Assembly (NCBI GenBank): GCA_031260015.1
Contig: JAIRKR010000009.1
Location: forward strand, 1 to 8,507
DNA length: 8,507 nucleotides
Direction: 5' to 3'
Source of the DNA: Puniceicoccales bacterium
GTDB taxonomy: Bacteria > Verrucomicrobiota > Verrucomicrobiia > Opitutales > UBA9783
Position numbers and translations under genes: made by a program. How positions within the stretch are numbered: the first letter of the stretch is position 1; every line of letters starts with the position of its first letter. Shown here in pieces: positions 1-5,609 of the stretch. The notes below the pieces were generated by a model, which did not search any database, had not been told where the DNA came from, and saw only the letters and a list, made by a program, of their open reading frames with translations.

Positions 1-641
1 CCAACAATATCTTCTTGCAGGGCTCGTCGTTCTCCGTCAGTGAATAAACCTGGGTAAGCTTCCAAAGCAGCGTCTAAGTATTTCTCAAATGCATCTTCGA
101 AGTTACCTGCGGCAACCAATTCATTGTAACCGGCTGCGGCTAAAGATTCTGGCTTAATCCCACCAGCAAACGTCTCAATACCTGCCTTGATTTCTTTCGC
201 AGACACATCCTCCAAACCACAGGCTTTGTAATCCTCATAAGCATCTCCTATGGCTAACCTAGCGGTGTTCAATTTTTTAGTTCCAACATATCCATTTACA
301 AAGCCTTGAAATTGTGGAAGTTGACCATGTTTCATTTTGAAAGCTTTTTGGCATTTAGCAGCCCCCTCACAATATATTTGAATTGCCAGGCCAGCTTGAC
401 CCTTTTCCCCTTCCGGAAGACTATTTTGCAAGTTCGTAACTTTTCCCAGTGTGACCGTTCGTTGTGCTGAGGGAATCGGCCGGGCTAGGCTAGGGACAAA
501 TGACGAAGCTGCAGCTTTCGCTGCACCGGTAGCAGGTTGGTCTCTCTCTCCAACAGGACGACCTTGTGGATCTATAGCGTCTGGAGCATTTGCACCTGGT
601 AGCGGTGTTTTTGCTACTTGATTTGGATCAATAGCACTCAT
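1..641 (-). CDS. Hypothetical protein, Pro/Ala-rich N-terminus, 3' end beyond window
   Basis: This minus-strand frame is open from an ATG at 641-639 to the window edge, giving 213 visible residues and no stop. It begins MSAIDPNQVAKTPLPGANAP. Residues 1-60 are rich in Pro, Ala, Gly and Gln and look disordered. From about residue 62 the chain looks folded and mostly helical, with Cys at 91, 97 and 141 and helical stretches around 121-160 and 165-200. I see no signal peptide, membrane segment or known catalytic motif, and I do not recognise the family. An in-frame TAA four codons upstream (653-651) makes this ATG the only possible ATG start. There is no Shine-Dalgarno sequence, and a promoter-like pair (648-676) puts transcription at the ATG itself. 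A disordered N-terminus before a helical domain is seen in some secreted effectors, but nothing here proves secretion. The reading frame is secure; the function is unknown. Confidence 0.75.
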   Translation of the reverse strand, partial: MSAIDPNQVAKTPLPGANAPDAIDPQGRPVGERDQPATGAAKAAASSFVPSLARPIPSAQRTVTLGKVTNLQNSLPEGEKGQAGLAIQIYCEGAAKCQKAFKMKHGQLPQFQGFVNGYVGTKKLNTARLAIGDAYEDYKACGLEDVSAKEIKAGIETFAGGIKPESLAAAGYNELVAAGNFEDAFEKYLDAALEAYPGLFTDGERRALQEDIV

Positions 642-647
642 TCTTAA

Positions 648-676
648 ATTTTATAAAGATTTTCTTTCATAGGCAA
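648..676 (-). promoter_or_regulatory. Candidate promoter for the minus-strand hypothetical gene
   Basis: On the minus strand a -35-like TTGCCT (676-671) and a -10-like TAAAAT (653-648) are separated by 17 bases. The predicted start site, about 7 bases further on, falls at or beside the ATG at 641, so the mRNA would be leaderless. The match is good, but such boxes arise easily in AT-rich DNA. Confidence 0.4.
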
Positions 677-776
677 ATAAAATACTACTTGCCGTTAATC
701 ATTCGTACCCTAATGAAAAACTTGCGTAAAAACTTGCTTTTTTAGAAAACATCTCGCACTCTAGGACACTTAAATT

Positions 777-852
777 GCCCGGCTAGCTCAATCGGTAGAG
801 CAATTGACTCTTAATCAATGGGTTCAGGGTTCGAGTCCCTGGTCGGGTACCA
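777..852 (+). tRNA. tRNA-Lys (anticodon CTT)
   Basis: A complete 76-base cloverleaf with encoded CCA. The acceptor strands GCCCGGC and GTCGGGT pair with two G-U wobbles, at 1:72 and 6:67. The D arm is GCTC/GAGC, the anticodon stem ATTGA/TCAAT encloses the loop CTCTTAA (anticodon CTT, reads AAG, lysine), the variable loop is GGGTT, and the T arm CAGGG/CCCTG encloses TTCGAGT. The discriminator base is A. It lies two bases upstream of a tRNA-Thr gene, so the two are probably transcribed together. The terminal G1-U72 pair is unusual, since bacterial tRNA-Lys normally has G1-C72. Confidence 0.96.
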
Positions 853-854
853 AA

Positions 855-929
855 GCCGGCTTAGCTCAGTGGTAGAGCACCCGCCTTGTAAGCGGACGGT
901 CATCAGTTCAAGTCTGATAGCCGGCTCCA
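855..929 (+). tRNA. tRNA-Thr (anticodon TGT)
   Basis: A complete 75-base cloverleaf with encoded CCA. The acceptor stem GCCGGCT/AGCCGGC is fully paired apart from the discriminator side. The D arm is GCTC/GAGC, the anticodon stem CCCGC/GCGGA has one C-A mismatch at its outer end, and the loop CTTGTAA gives anticodon TGT (reads ACA and related threonine codons). The T arm is ATCAG/CTGAT with loop TTCAAGT. It follows tRNA-Lys after a two-base gap, which implies one precursor transcript processed into both. Confidence 0.96.
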
Positions 930-963
930 TATGTTGGCATGATTTTTGAAGTCCTGTAAAATT

Positions 964-976
964 CGGATCTGATCCG
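964..976 (+). terminator. Weak hairpin after the tRNA pair
   Basis: CGGAT-CTG-ATCCG forms a 5-bp stem with a 3-base loop 34 bases after the tRNA-Thr CCA, followed by CCTATTTTG. It may end tRNA transcription, but the stem is short and the T-run is only four bases. Confidence 0.3.
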
Positions 977-1091
977 CCTATTTTGTCTACGTAAATGGGG
1001 GAGTTTACTTCAACCGAAAAAGACGTTAAGCAGTAAAGATTATGCCTCTGTTGTGTAAACATGGGTAATCGTTGCAAAACTTTTGTTTCCT

Positions 1092-1238
1092 TTAAAAAAG
1101 GCCCAACAGCCATTCTGCATCCGGAATTCCCTTCTCTAATAGTCTCAGGATAATCTTACGTGCAATGGAATTCGCGTTCCCTGCAGTTGAATTCCCCCAT
1201 TTCTCAATCAAAATATCTCTAAAAATATTGCAAACATT
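1092..1238 (-). pseudogene. Possible 3' remnant of a lost gene (weak)
   Basis: After a TAA at 1241-1239 this minus-strand frame reads 48 residues, including SIARKIILRLLEKGIPDAEW, and ends at TAA 1094-1092. The segment 'IARK..LRLLEKGIP...LLGL' resembles the helical tail seen in Rpn/PD-(D/E)XK putative-transposase proteins ('IA+.LL..G....I...TGL'). That is a memory-based resemblance only. There is no ATG or Shine-Dalgarno, and a 49-codon open frame can occur by chance at this base composition. The symporter gene begins just upstream on the other strand, so if real this is only a tail fragment. Confidence 0.18.
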
Positions 1239-1261
1239 TTATTGCTTCAAAATACCTATAA

Positions 1262-2524
1262 ATGAACTTGTCAAAAACAAGTAAATACTCTGTTGTATTT
1301 CCTTTATTGTTACACTTCATGAAAATAAAAGCAAAAAAATTGTTTAAAGAACCCATCGTCTGGATTGCCGGCGTCCTCCTGTTTTGTACCACCACATATC
1401 CTATCTTACCCATACCTTTCGTACGCTTTGCGCTCACAATCAGCGTCACACTTAAGAATTTATTGCTGTTTTTTATCCCATTTCTAATCTTCAGCGGAAC
1501 CGCCACCGCATTTTCTTCTTTAAAGGACAACGGCTTGCGGTTTGTCCTTACACTCATGGGTGTCATCGTCTTTTCAAATTTTTTAAATTTAATGTTCTCC
1601 GGATGGATTGGCTGCTACTTAATTCCATGGACAGCCGACGTTGGACAGAGCATCCCCATCGTGGATCCAGAACAGACAATAATGCCCATTTTTTACCTGA
1701 AGCTACCCTCGCTTTTGTCAACCACGTGGGCGCTGGTGGGAGGCATCAGCATAGGTATTGGCAGCACATTGTTTCATTGGTCCAAGACGCAGACGTACAT
1801 CCGGGCATTACACCGAACAATCATGCAGCTAATGCTGAAGGGGTTTATTCCTACACTCCCGCTTTTCCTCATGGGGTTTGTACTGAAATTGCTCATGGAA
1901 GGCCAGCTGACATATTTCGTGCAAACGAACGCAAAGTCTTGTTTGCTTATGGTCAGCTTTTTATTTTTCTACCTGTGCATCTGGTTTATACTGGCCCAAA
2001 GATGCTCAAAATTACCTCCATTGACCCTGTTTAAAAACATTTTCCCCGCCATCCTGACGGGCGCAACAACCATGTCAAGCGCCGCCGCTTTACCTTTCTC
2101 CATTGAAGCTGCCGCTAAAAATACAAAAAATCCAACCCTGGCCAATGCGGTTATGCCCATTTCCCTCAATTTTCATATGGTTGGAGACACCATTTGCATC
2201 CCCGTCTTGGCCATGATTATTTTGAATAGTTTTTCATATCCCATGCCAAGTGTACTCACTTTCGTCGGCTTTGGATGTTGTTTTGTGCTGAACAAATTTG
2301 CCGGTGCCGGCATTCCCGGCGGAAGCATTATGATTTCGTTACCTATTTTACAAACTTACTTGGGATTCAATGAAGAAATGTTAGCTTTGATCACCGCATG
2401 CTACATGCTCATTGACCCGCTGACAACTTCGGGCAACGTAACCGCAAATAATTTACTCATTATTTTCATCGAAAAAGCTTGGGCCCGTATTACAAAAACG
2501 CATCTCCCAAAGAAAAAACATTAA
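1262..2524 (+). CDS. SDF-family sodium:dicarboxylate/amino acid symporter, divergent
   Basis: The 420-residue product is an inner-membrane secondary transporter of the glutamate-transporter (GltPh/DAACS) fold, expected to import an amino or dicarboxylic acid with Na+ or H+. Visible family elements are the hydrophobic scaffold domain (TM segments roughly 32-50, 55-80, 93-121, 155-170, 194-215, 227-245), HP1 with TTMSSAAALPFS (269-280), the TM7 unwound region HMVGDT (305-310), HP2 with AGAGIPGGS (347-355) and TM8 IDPLTTSGNVTANN (384-397). Against GltPh, NMDGT becomes HMVGD, the substrate-carboxylate Arg becomes Thr388, and the TM8 sodium-site Asp becomes Asn396, while Asp385 and Asn392 are kept. 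The substrate may therefore differ. The start is uncertain: ATG 1262 has no ribosome binding site and overlaps a TATAAA box, whereas Met20 (ATG 1319) gives a KIKAKKLFKEP N-terminus more typical of the family. It is convergent with the secretion ATPase. Confidence 0.85.
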   Translation: MNLSKTSKYSVVFPLLLHFMKIKAKKLFKEPIVWIAGVLLFCTTTYPILPIPFVRFALTISVTLKNLLLFFIPFLIFSGTATAFSSLKDNGLRFVLTLMGVIVFSNFLNLMFSGWIGCYLIPWTADVGQSIPIVDPEQTIMPIFYLKLPSLLSTTWALVGGISIGIGSTLFHWSKTQTYIRALHRTIMQLMLKGFIPTLPLFLMGFVLKLLMEGQLTYFVQTNAKSCLLMVSFLFFYLCIWFILAQRCSKLPPLTLFKNIFPAILTGATTMSSAAALPFSIEAAAKNTKNPTLANAVMPISLNFHMVGDTICIPVLAMIILNSFSYPMPSVLTFVGFGCCFVLNKFAGAGIPGGSIMISLPILQTYLGFNEEMLALITACYMLIDPLTTSGNVTANNLLIIFIEKAWARITKTHLPKKKH

Positions 2525-2533
2525 AACAGCCCT

Positions 2534-2565
2534 AAAAACTTACCGCCGACGGATACTAAGTTTTT
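2534..2565 (+). terminator. Hairpin downstream of the symporter gene
   Basis: AAAAACTTA (2534-2542) pairs perfectly with TAAGTTTTT (2557-2565) around a 14-base loop, ten bases after the symporter stop. The stem ends in five Ts, as in an A/U-rich intrinsic terminator, though the stem has little GC. It overlaps a second possible pairing, GACGGATA (2548-2555) with TATCCGTC (2589-2596). Confidence 0.45.
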
Positions 2566-2624
2566 GTGTCATCGTAAGGGTTGCTCTCTATCCGTCATGC
2601 GGCAAAATATAAGTAAAAACTTAC
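2534..2624. repeat. Nested inverted and direct repeats between convergent genes
   Basis: AAAAACTTAC occurs at 2534-2543 and again at 2615-2624. The complementary TAAGTTTTT at 2557-2565 could pair with either copy. GACGGATA (2548-2555) is complementary to TATCCGTC (2589-2596), and TAAGT-AAAA-ACTTA (2610-2623) is a small hairpin by itself. Together they allow mutually exclusive folds in the roughly 160-base spacer, consistent with a two-way termination region. Confidence 0.5.
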
Positions 2625-2685
2625 ATTTATTTCTTTAAGAACAGAATCGAAAGCGTGTCAACATTTTTTCAAAAAAATTTTAATT

Positions 2686-3834
2686 TTACACAAATTCAAA
2701 CTGCGCCTTGCGTTCGAGAACACGTGTTCCGTTACACCGTGTGCAATGGGTATTGGGCGTACAGTACGGACAGGTAACCGACATCAGACGCTGAAAAAGA
2801 ATACCTTCTAAAAAATTACCCTGCGTATTTTGGGAATACCCTAAATTTTCAAGCCGTTTGCCGGCAATTGACAAATGACTGGCATGCAAAGTTGCCAGAA
2901 CGCAATGTCCCGTAATGGCAGCATTGACTGCTAAATTTAAAAGAGAACTGTCGCGAATTTCTCCTATGCCTATGACGTCCGTACTTTGCCTTAGGAGATG
3001 CCGCAAAATTTCTTTCGAATTGAAATTTTGGCGGAGTTCAATTTGTGTAAAATTTTTATTTGGGATTTCAATGGGATTTTCTAAACTGATGACACGTTTG
3101 TTACGCCTATACAGTTCGGAAAGAATGCTGTAATAGGTGGTTGTTTTCCCGCTTCCTATGAGGCCTGTGATCAACCATAATCCTTGAGATTTATCAAAAA
3201 TTCCCCGTACAAATGGAAGATTTAGGATACCCAATTGACCGAGCGTAAAATCTTTCTGTGTATTTTCGGGTAACAAACGGAGGACAAAACTCTCCCCATG
3301 CAACGATGGTAGGCAAGAAAGGCGGCAATGAATGCGTATGCGGTTGCAGTAAAAAGATAGTTGACCATCCTGTGGAATACGACGTTCCGTCGGATCCAGG
3401 TGCGCATTTGTTTTTAAGAAGCTTGCCATAGAGTCCAAATAATCGATCTCTAATTGCTTCACATTGATCAATTGTCCCTGGCATCGAAGTCGGATGAGGA
3501 TGCATTTTTTTTGAGGCTCAAAATGAACATCGGAACATTTTTTTAAATAGGCTTCTAGAATAATATCCTGCATGAGTAGCTGCAAAGGACTTAAAATTGT
3601 TTGTTGGTGCTGCTTGCCACCCCGTAGAAGATACCGTTGTATCTGATCTTCCAACAGTAAAGTAGACATGTACGTGGGAATAATTTGTTTACGTTCACGT
3701 TGACTCAAAAAACTTAAAAAACTTAGGGTATGCGCAGACGGCTCCTGACAAATTCCCACATGCATACTTACATCGTCTTCGTCTAGGGGAATTATTTTAT
3801 GCCGCCTAATAAGTTTTGCGTCTATCTCGACCAT
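2686..3834 (-). CDS. Short GspE/PilB-type secretion ATPase
   Basis: The 382-residue product is a cytoplasmic ATPase that powers type II secretion or type IV pilus-like assembly. A reduced N-terminal region (1-80) leads into SDVHFEP (101-107), RRIPQDGQL (151-159) and GESFVLRLL (180-188). The core has Walker A GLIGSGKT (224-231), the Asp-box-like ENPIE (252-256), Walker B/Glu DVIGIGEIRD (286-295) and His box TLHASH (315-320). At the C-terminus four cysteines (355, 358, 364, 367) form CX2CX5CX2C, a metal site far more compact than the roughly 30-residue spacing I expect in GspE. The protein ends soon after, at QFEFV, so the usual C-terminal tail is missing. GspE/PilB proteins usually run to about 500 residues or more. 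No gspD, gspF, pilC or pilin gene is adjacent. The ATG directly follows a TAA (TAAATG) and has no Shine-Dalgarno. Motifs are intact, so it is probably active. PilT is less likely because of the Zn site. Confidence 0.9.
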   Translation of the reverse strand: MVEIDAKLIRRHKIIPLDEDDVSMHVGICQEPSAHTLSFLSFLSQRERKQIIPTYMSTLLLEDQIQRYLLRGGKQHQQTILSPLQLLMQDIILEAYLKKCSDVHFEPQKKCILIRLRCQGQLINVKQLEIDYLDSMASFLKTNAHLDPTERRIPQDGQLSFYCNRIRIHCRLSCLPSLHGESFVLRLLPENTQKDFTLGQLGILNLPFVRGIFDKSQGLWLITGLIGSGKTTTYYSILSELYRRNKRVISLENPIEIPNKNFTQIELRQNFNSKEILRHLLRQSTDVIGIGEIRDSSLLNLAVNAAITGHCVLATLHASHLSIAGKRLENLGYSQNTQGNFLEGILFQRLMSVTCPYCTPNTHCTRCNGTRVLERKAQFEFV

Positions 3835-3845
3835 TTACCCAAAGT

Positions 3846-3875
3846 AGTGTAAAGTGACTCCACTTGAAATCACAA
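3846..3875 (-). promoter_or_regulatory. Candidate promoter of the secretion ATPase gene
   Basis: On the minus strand TTGTGA (3875-3870) and TACACT (3851-3846) are 18 bases apart. The inferred start would lie about 5 bases before the ATG at 3834, giving a very short leader. Each box matches the sigma-70 consensus at four of six positions. Confidence 0.3.
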
Positions 3876-4069
3876 GTCCTATTGCGTAAAGATTGTGTTA
3901 ATGCGCATTCGATATGCGAACATATTTCCAGGCAAATTTTAGCGACTTAAATACGAAAACCTTGCGATAGATCTTTGGAAATTAATGCAAAATTTCGTTG
4001 ATTCATTTGCATATTGATTGATTTTTAGGTGGCTTTTTTAAAATTATAGGCAATGATTCGTAAGGATGT

Positions 4070-4705
4070 ATGGAAGTTGCTTTGATTGCCAAAAATTTGC
4101 TTTATTTTTTACTCCTATTCATTAGCTTAACGATACACGAATGGGCACACGCGTGGGTAGCCGACAAATTGGGAGATCCAAATCCACGTGCAGTAGGGCG
4201 TGTTTCTTTAAATCCGTTGGTTCACGTAGATCTTATGGGGACGATTGTTTTTCCTATCATTTGCATCCTGCTGTCCACAGGATTTTTATTTGGCTGGGGA
4301 AAACCTGTGGTGATAGATGCACATTATTTCAAAAAGCCAGATTTGGGAGAATTGTTAGCAGGAAGTGCCGGGATTTTTGGAAATTTGATCCTATGTTTAA
4401 TGTGCAGTTTTGTTTTGGCCTTTATCCCCTCTTTGCATTCACTTGCATGCGCAATGTTAACCTTAAACGCTTTCTTGATCACGTTTAATTGTTTACCATT
4501 ACCTTCATTGGATGGGTTTTGCGTCTGCAAATACTTTTTTAAATTTTCCGAAAAATGGATTCGCTTTGCAGAATGCTGGGGATTCATCATTTTATTAATT
4601 CTCATAAACATTCCAATCGTTCGATATTATTTCGGTTGTATGGTGCAGGGTATTTTTACATTTTTCGTGCGGTTAAGTTTAAAATTACAGTTATTGGTAA
4701 GTTAA
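4070..4705 (+). CDS. M50-family (site-2 protease-like) membrane metalloprotease
   Basis: The 211-residue integral membrane protein has the hallmarks of intramembrane zinc proteases of the S2P/M50 family. HEWAH (23-27) supplies the two zinc-ligand histidines and the catalytic Glu24. Further on are GWGKPVVID (75-83), AGSAGIFGN (97-105) and NCLPLPSLDG (140-149), whose Asp148 is the third ligand. Hydrophobic segments lie near 8-22, 55-75, 98-119, 126-143 and 170-186. It lacks a PDZ domain, so it belongs to the short bacterial 'FtsH-adjacent/YwhC-like' group rather than RseP. These cleave membrane-bound substrates, but the substrate here is unknown. A Shine-Dalgarno AAGGA lies just before the ATG. 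The small exported-protein gene downstream overlaps its stop by one base, so the two are probably translationally coupled. All catalytic residues are present. Confidence 0.9.
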   Translation: MEVALIAKNLLYFLLLFISLTIHEWAHAWVADKLGDPNPRAVGRVSLNPLVHVDLMGTIVFPIICILLSTGFLFGWGKPVVIDAHYFKKPDLGELLAGSAGIFGNLILCLMCSFVLAFIPSLHSLACAMLTLNAFLITFNCLPLPSLDGFCVCKYFFKFSEKWIRFAECWGFIILLILINIPIVRYYFGCMVQGIFTFFVRLSLKLQLLVS

Positions 4706-5031
4706 TGTTAAAATCGCTATTCGGAGTGATGCTGGGAGGGTGTCTGGCAACAAGTCTTTACGGAGTGAATGTAGACTTTTCACGTCAAATCCATCAAAAA
4801 TACTGGGTACCTCCGAAGAATTTTGGCGGTCATTCAAAAAGTATTCGCACGACTGCTGGCCGTTTGAAAAGTTTGCCTTCTCGAAAATTATTGAATCGAT
4901 TCCAAGGGCGTTGTTCCTTTAAAAAGGATGATACTTGCAGGGTATTTCAAATTGCTGACAAAAGAATGCGAGTGCTTACATCGCAAAAAAGCGAAAACCC
5001 TCTGAGTACCTACAATATTTTCAAAAAATAA
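4705..5031 (+). CDS. Small exported basic protein, unknown function
   Basis: The 108-residue product begins MLKSLFGVMLGGCLATSLYG, a short signal peptide. LGGC (10-13) could serve as a minimal lipobox, which would make it a lipoprotein, or signal peptidase I could cut near residue 20. The mature part is basic and hydrophilic, with Lys/Arg-rich stretches (45-65, 73-89), two further cysteines (70, 78) that could form a disulphide, and a C-terminus STYNIFKK. I recognise no domain. The start is chosen because its ATG overlaps the stop of the M50 protease gene (TAATG), the classic sign of translational coupling; the frame is open further upstream only in shadow of the protease gene. The pairing suggests a functional link, for instance substrate or partner of the protease, but that is inference. 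A 13-base palindrome follows its stop directly. Confidence 0.7.
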   Translation: MLKSLFGVMLGGCLATSLYGVNVDFSRQIHQKYWVPPKNFGGHSKSIRTTAGRLKSLPSRKLLNRFQGRCSFKKDDTCRVFQIADKRMRVLTSQKSENPLSTYNIFKK

Positions 5032-5044
5032 GTAAACGGTTTAC
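5032..5044. repeat. Perfect 13-base palindrome at the end of the exported-protein gene
   Basis: GTAAAC-G-GTTTAC begins on the base after the stop codon TAA. The tight one-base centre suits a dimeric protein-binding site better than an RNA hairpin. There is no T-run, so it is not a typical terminator. No regulator gene for it is visible. Confidence 0.45.
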
Positions 5045-5058
5045 AATCACCCCTTTCC

Positions 5059-5124
5059 TTAACGGGTTGCACGGCATAGGATTTGCATTAAATGACCACC
5101 GTAGTGGGTTATTGTTAACACCAT
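5059..5124 (-). CDS. 21-codon ORF with a perfect ribosome binding site
   Basis: The minus-strand ATG at 5124-5122 is preceded by AAGGAG (5135-5130) with a 5-base spacer, an ideal initiation site. It encodes MVLTITHYGGHLMQILCRAT plus a final R, and stops at TAA 5061-5059. It could be a small peptide, a leader peptide, or the broken start of a longer gene. The opening loosely recalls peptide deformylase N-termini ('ITxYG.P.LR'), but no deformylase sequence follows in any frame. It lies directly downstream of a strong intrinsic terminator (5182-5149), so it is expressed only by read-through or from a promoter between the two. Confidence 0.35.
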   Translation of the reverse strand: MVLTITHYGGHLMQILCRATR

Positions 5125-5129
5125 CGTTT

Positions 5130-5135
5130 CTCCTT
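5130..5135 (-). promoter_or_regulatory. Strong Shine-Dalgarno of the 21-codon ORF
   Basis: AAGGAG on the minus strand, five bases before ATG 5124. Perfect sites like this are absent before most of the larger genes in the window, which makes this one stand out. Confidence 0.6.
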
Positions 5136-5148
5136 TTGCTATAAAAGG

Positions 5149-5182
5149 AAAAAAACAAAATGCTACCGATAGGTAGCATTTT
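5149..5182 (-). terminator. Strong intrinsic terminator (minus strand)
   Basis: AAAATGCTACC and GGTAGCATTTT form a perfect 11-bp stem (5182-5172 with 5167-5157) closed by a four-base loop. On the minus strand it is followed by G and seven Ts (5155-5149), so it ends transcription coming from the disrupted secreted-protein gene. On the plus strand the stem is followed by only four Ts, so it may also act weakly after the gene ending at 5031. Confidence 0.85.
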
Positions 5183-5272
5183 AAAACATGCATAATACTT
5201 AACTCTTCTACTGCCTCTTTGACTTCTATGCACTTTTTAAACTAAAGAGACTCAAAAGTCACAGGTAATTTA

Positions 5273-5603
5273 CTAATCCCTCCAATTAGGGGTATATCTC
5301 TGAGGCATCTCCTTCGGACCATTGTAAGTCTTGCTCGTCTCTTCATCAATCCAATGAAGACCGTTAAAATAAACACCCGGGCCCTTATAATTACTATAAT
5401 AAAATGTATAAAATTCACAATAGGAGTGCTTAAGCAACTTAACAGGTTCCCAGTCAACAAACACCTTTCCATCGTCTGGAGTCCCCGTTATAGTAATAAA
5501 CCTATAAGAACACATAGGGTGTGGGCTTATCTCGTAAACATCATGCTTATCGGCTAACTGGCCACCGGCTGTATAGGATTGCCATCACTATCAAAAACTT
5601 CAC
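5273..5603 (-). pseudogene. Small secreted-protein gene, apparently frameshifted in its signal peptide
   Basis: AAGGAG (5615-5610) lies six bases before GTG 5603, which opens VKFLIVMAILYS..., a signal-peptide-like start that hits TAA at 5549-5547 after 18 codons. The +1 frame is open from a TGA at 5587-5585 down to TAG 5275-5273. It reads YTAGGQLADKHDVYEISPHP and on through GVYFNGLHWIDEETSKTYNG to TPNWRD. Removing one base between about 5585 and 5550 joins the two into one 109-residue secreted protein with a plausible cut after GGQLA. So this is either a recently broken gene, a sequencing indel, or a +1 frameshifted gene; the 0 frame ends in CGA-TAA, a context compatible with +1 slippage. The mature part is rich in Tyr, Trp and Phe, and I do not recognise it. 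An internal ATG at 5515 has no ribosome binding site. A strong terminator lies downstream. Confidence 0.6.
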
Positions 5604-5609
5604 TCTATT

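Larger units (their letters stand above)
930..1261. other. Gene-poor stretch between tRNA-Thr and the symporter gene
   Basis: This 332-base stretch holds no convincing gene. It contains the weak hairpin at 964-976 and three GAATTC hexamers within 71 bases (1124-1129, 1168-1173, 1189-1194). It also has a minus-strand frame open for 49 codons (1238-1092) whose translation looks protein-like but lacks an ATG and a ribosome binding site. A TATAAA box at 1257-1262 overlaps the first possible ATG of the symporter. Long antisense frames over the tRNAs are artefacts of tRNA sequence. Confidence 0.6.

Noticed and set aside
811..1113. 100-codon minus-strand open frame across both tRNAs
   Set aside because: It is antisense to two tRNA genes; its translation (RLELMTVRLQGGCSTTELS) is the well-known spurious product of tRNA complement.
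1124..1194. Three GAATTC hexamers as a repeat array
   Set aside because: Flanks differ and spacing is irregular (44 and 21 bases), so there is no array; chance in AT-leaning DNA is adequate.
1603..2034. 143-codon frame overlapping the symporter
   Set aside because: Shifted-frame shadow of the symporter gene; the symporter frame carries the conserved HP1, HP2 and TM8 motifs.
5059..5124. Peptide deformylase remnant
   Set aside because: Only a loose match of the first dozen residues; no deformylase motif (GxGLAAxQ, EGCLS, HExDH) follows in any frame.
5550..5605. Third frame reading EVFDSDGNPIQPVAS, like Rhs/YD repeats
   Set aside because: Only about 17 codons between stops, with no continuation; the resemblance is coincidental beside the signal-peptide frame.
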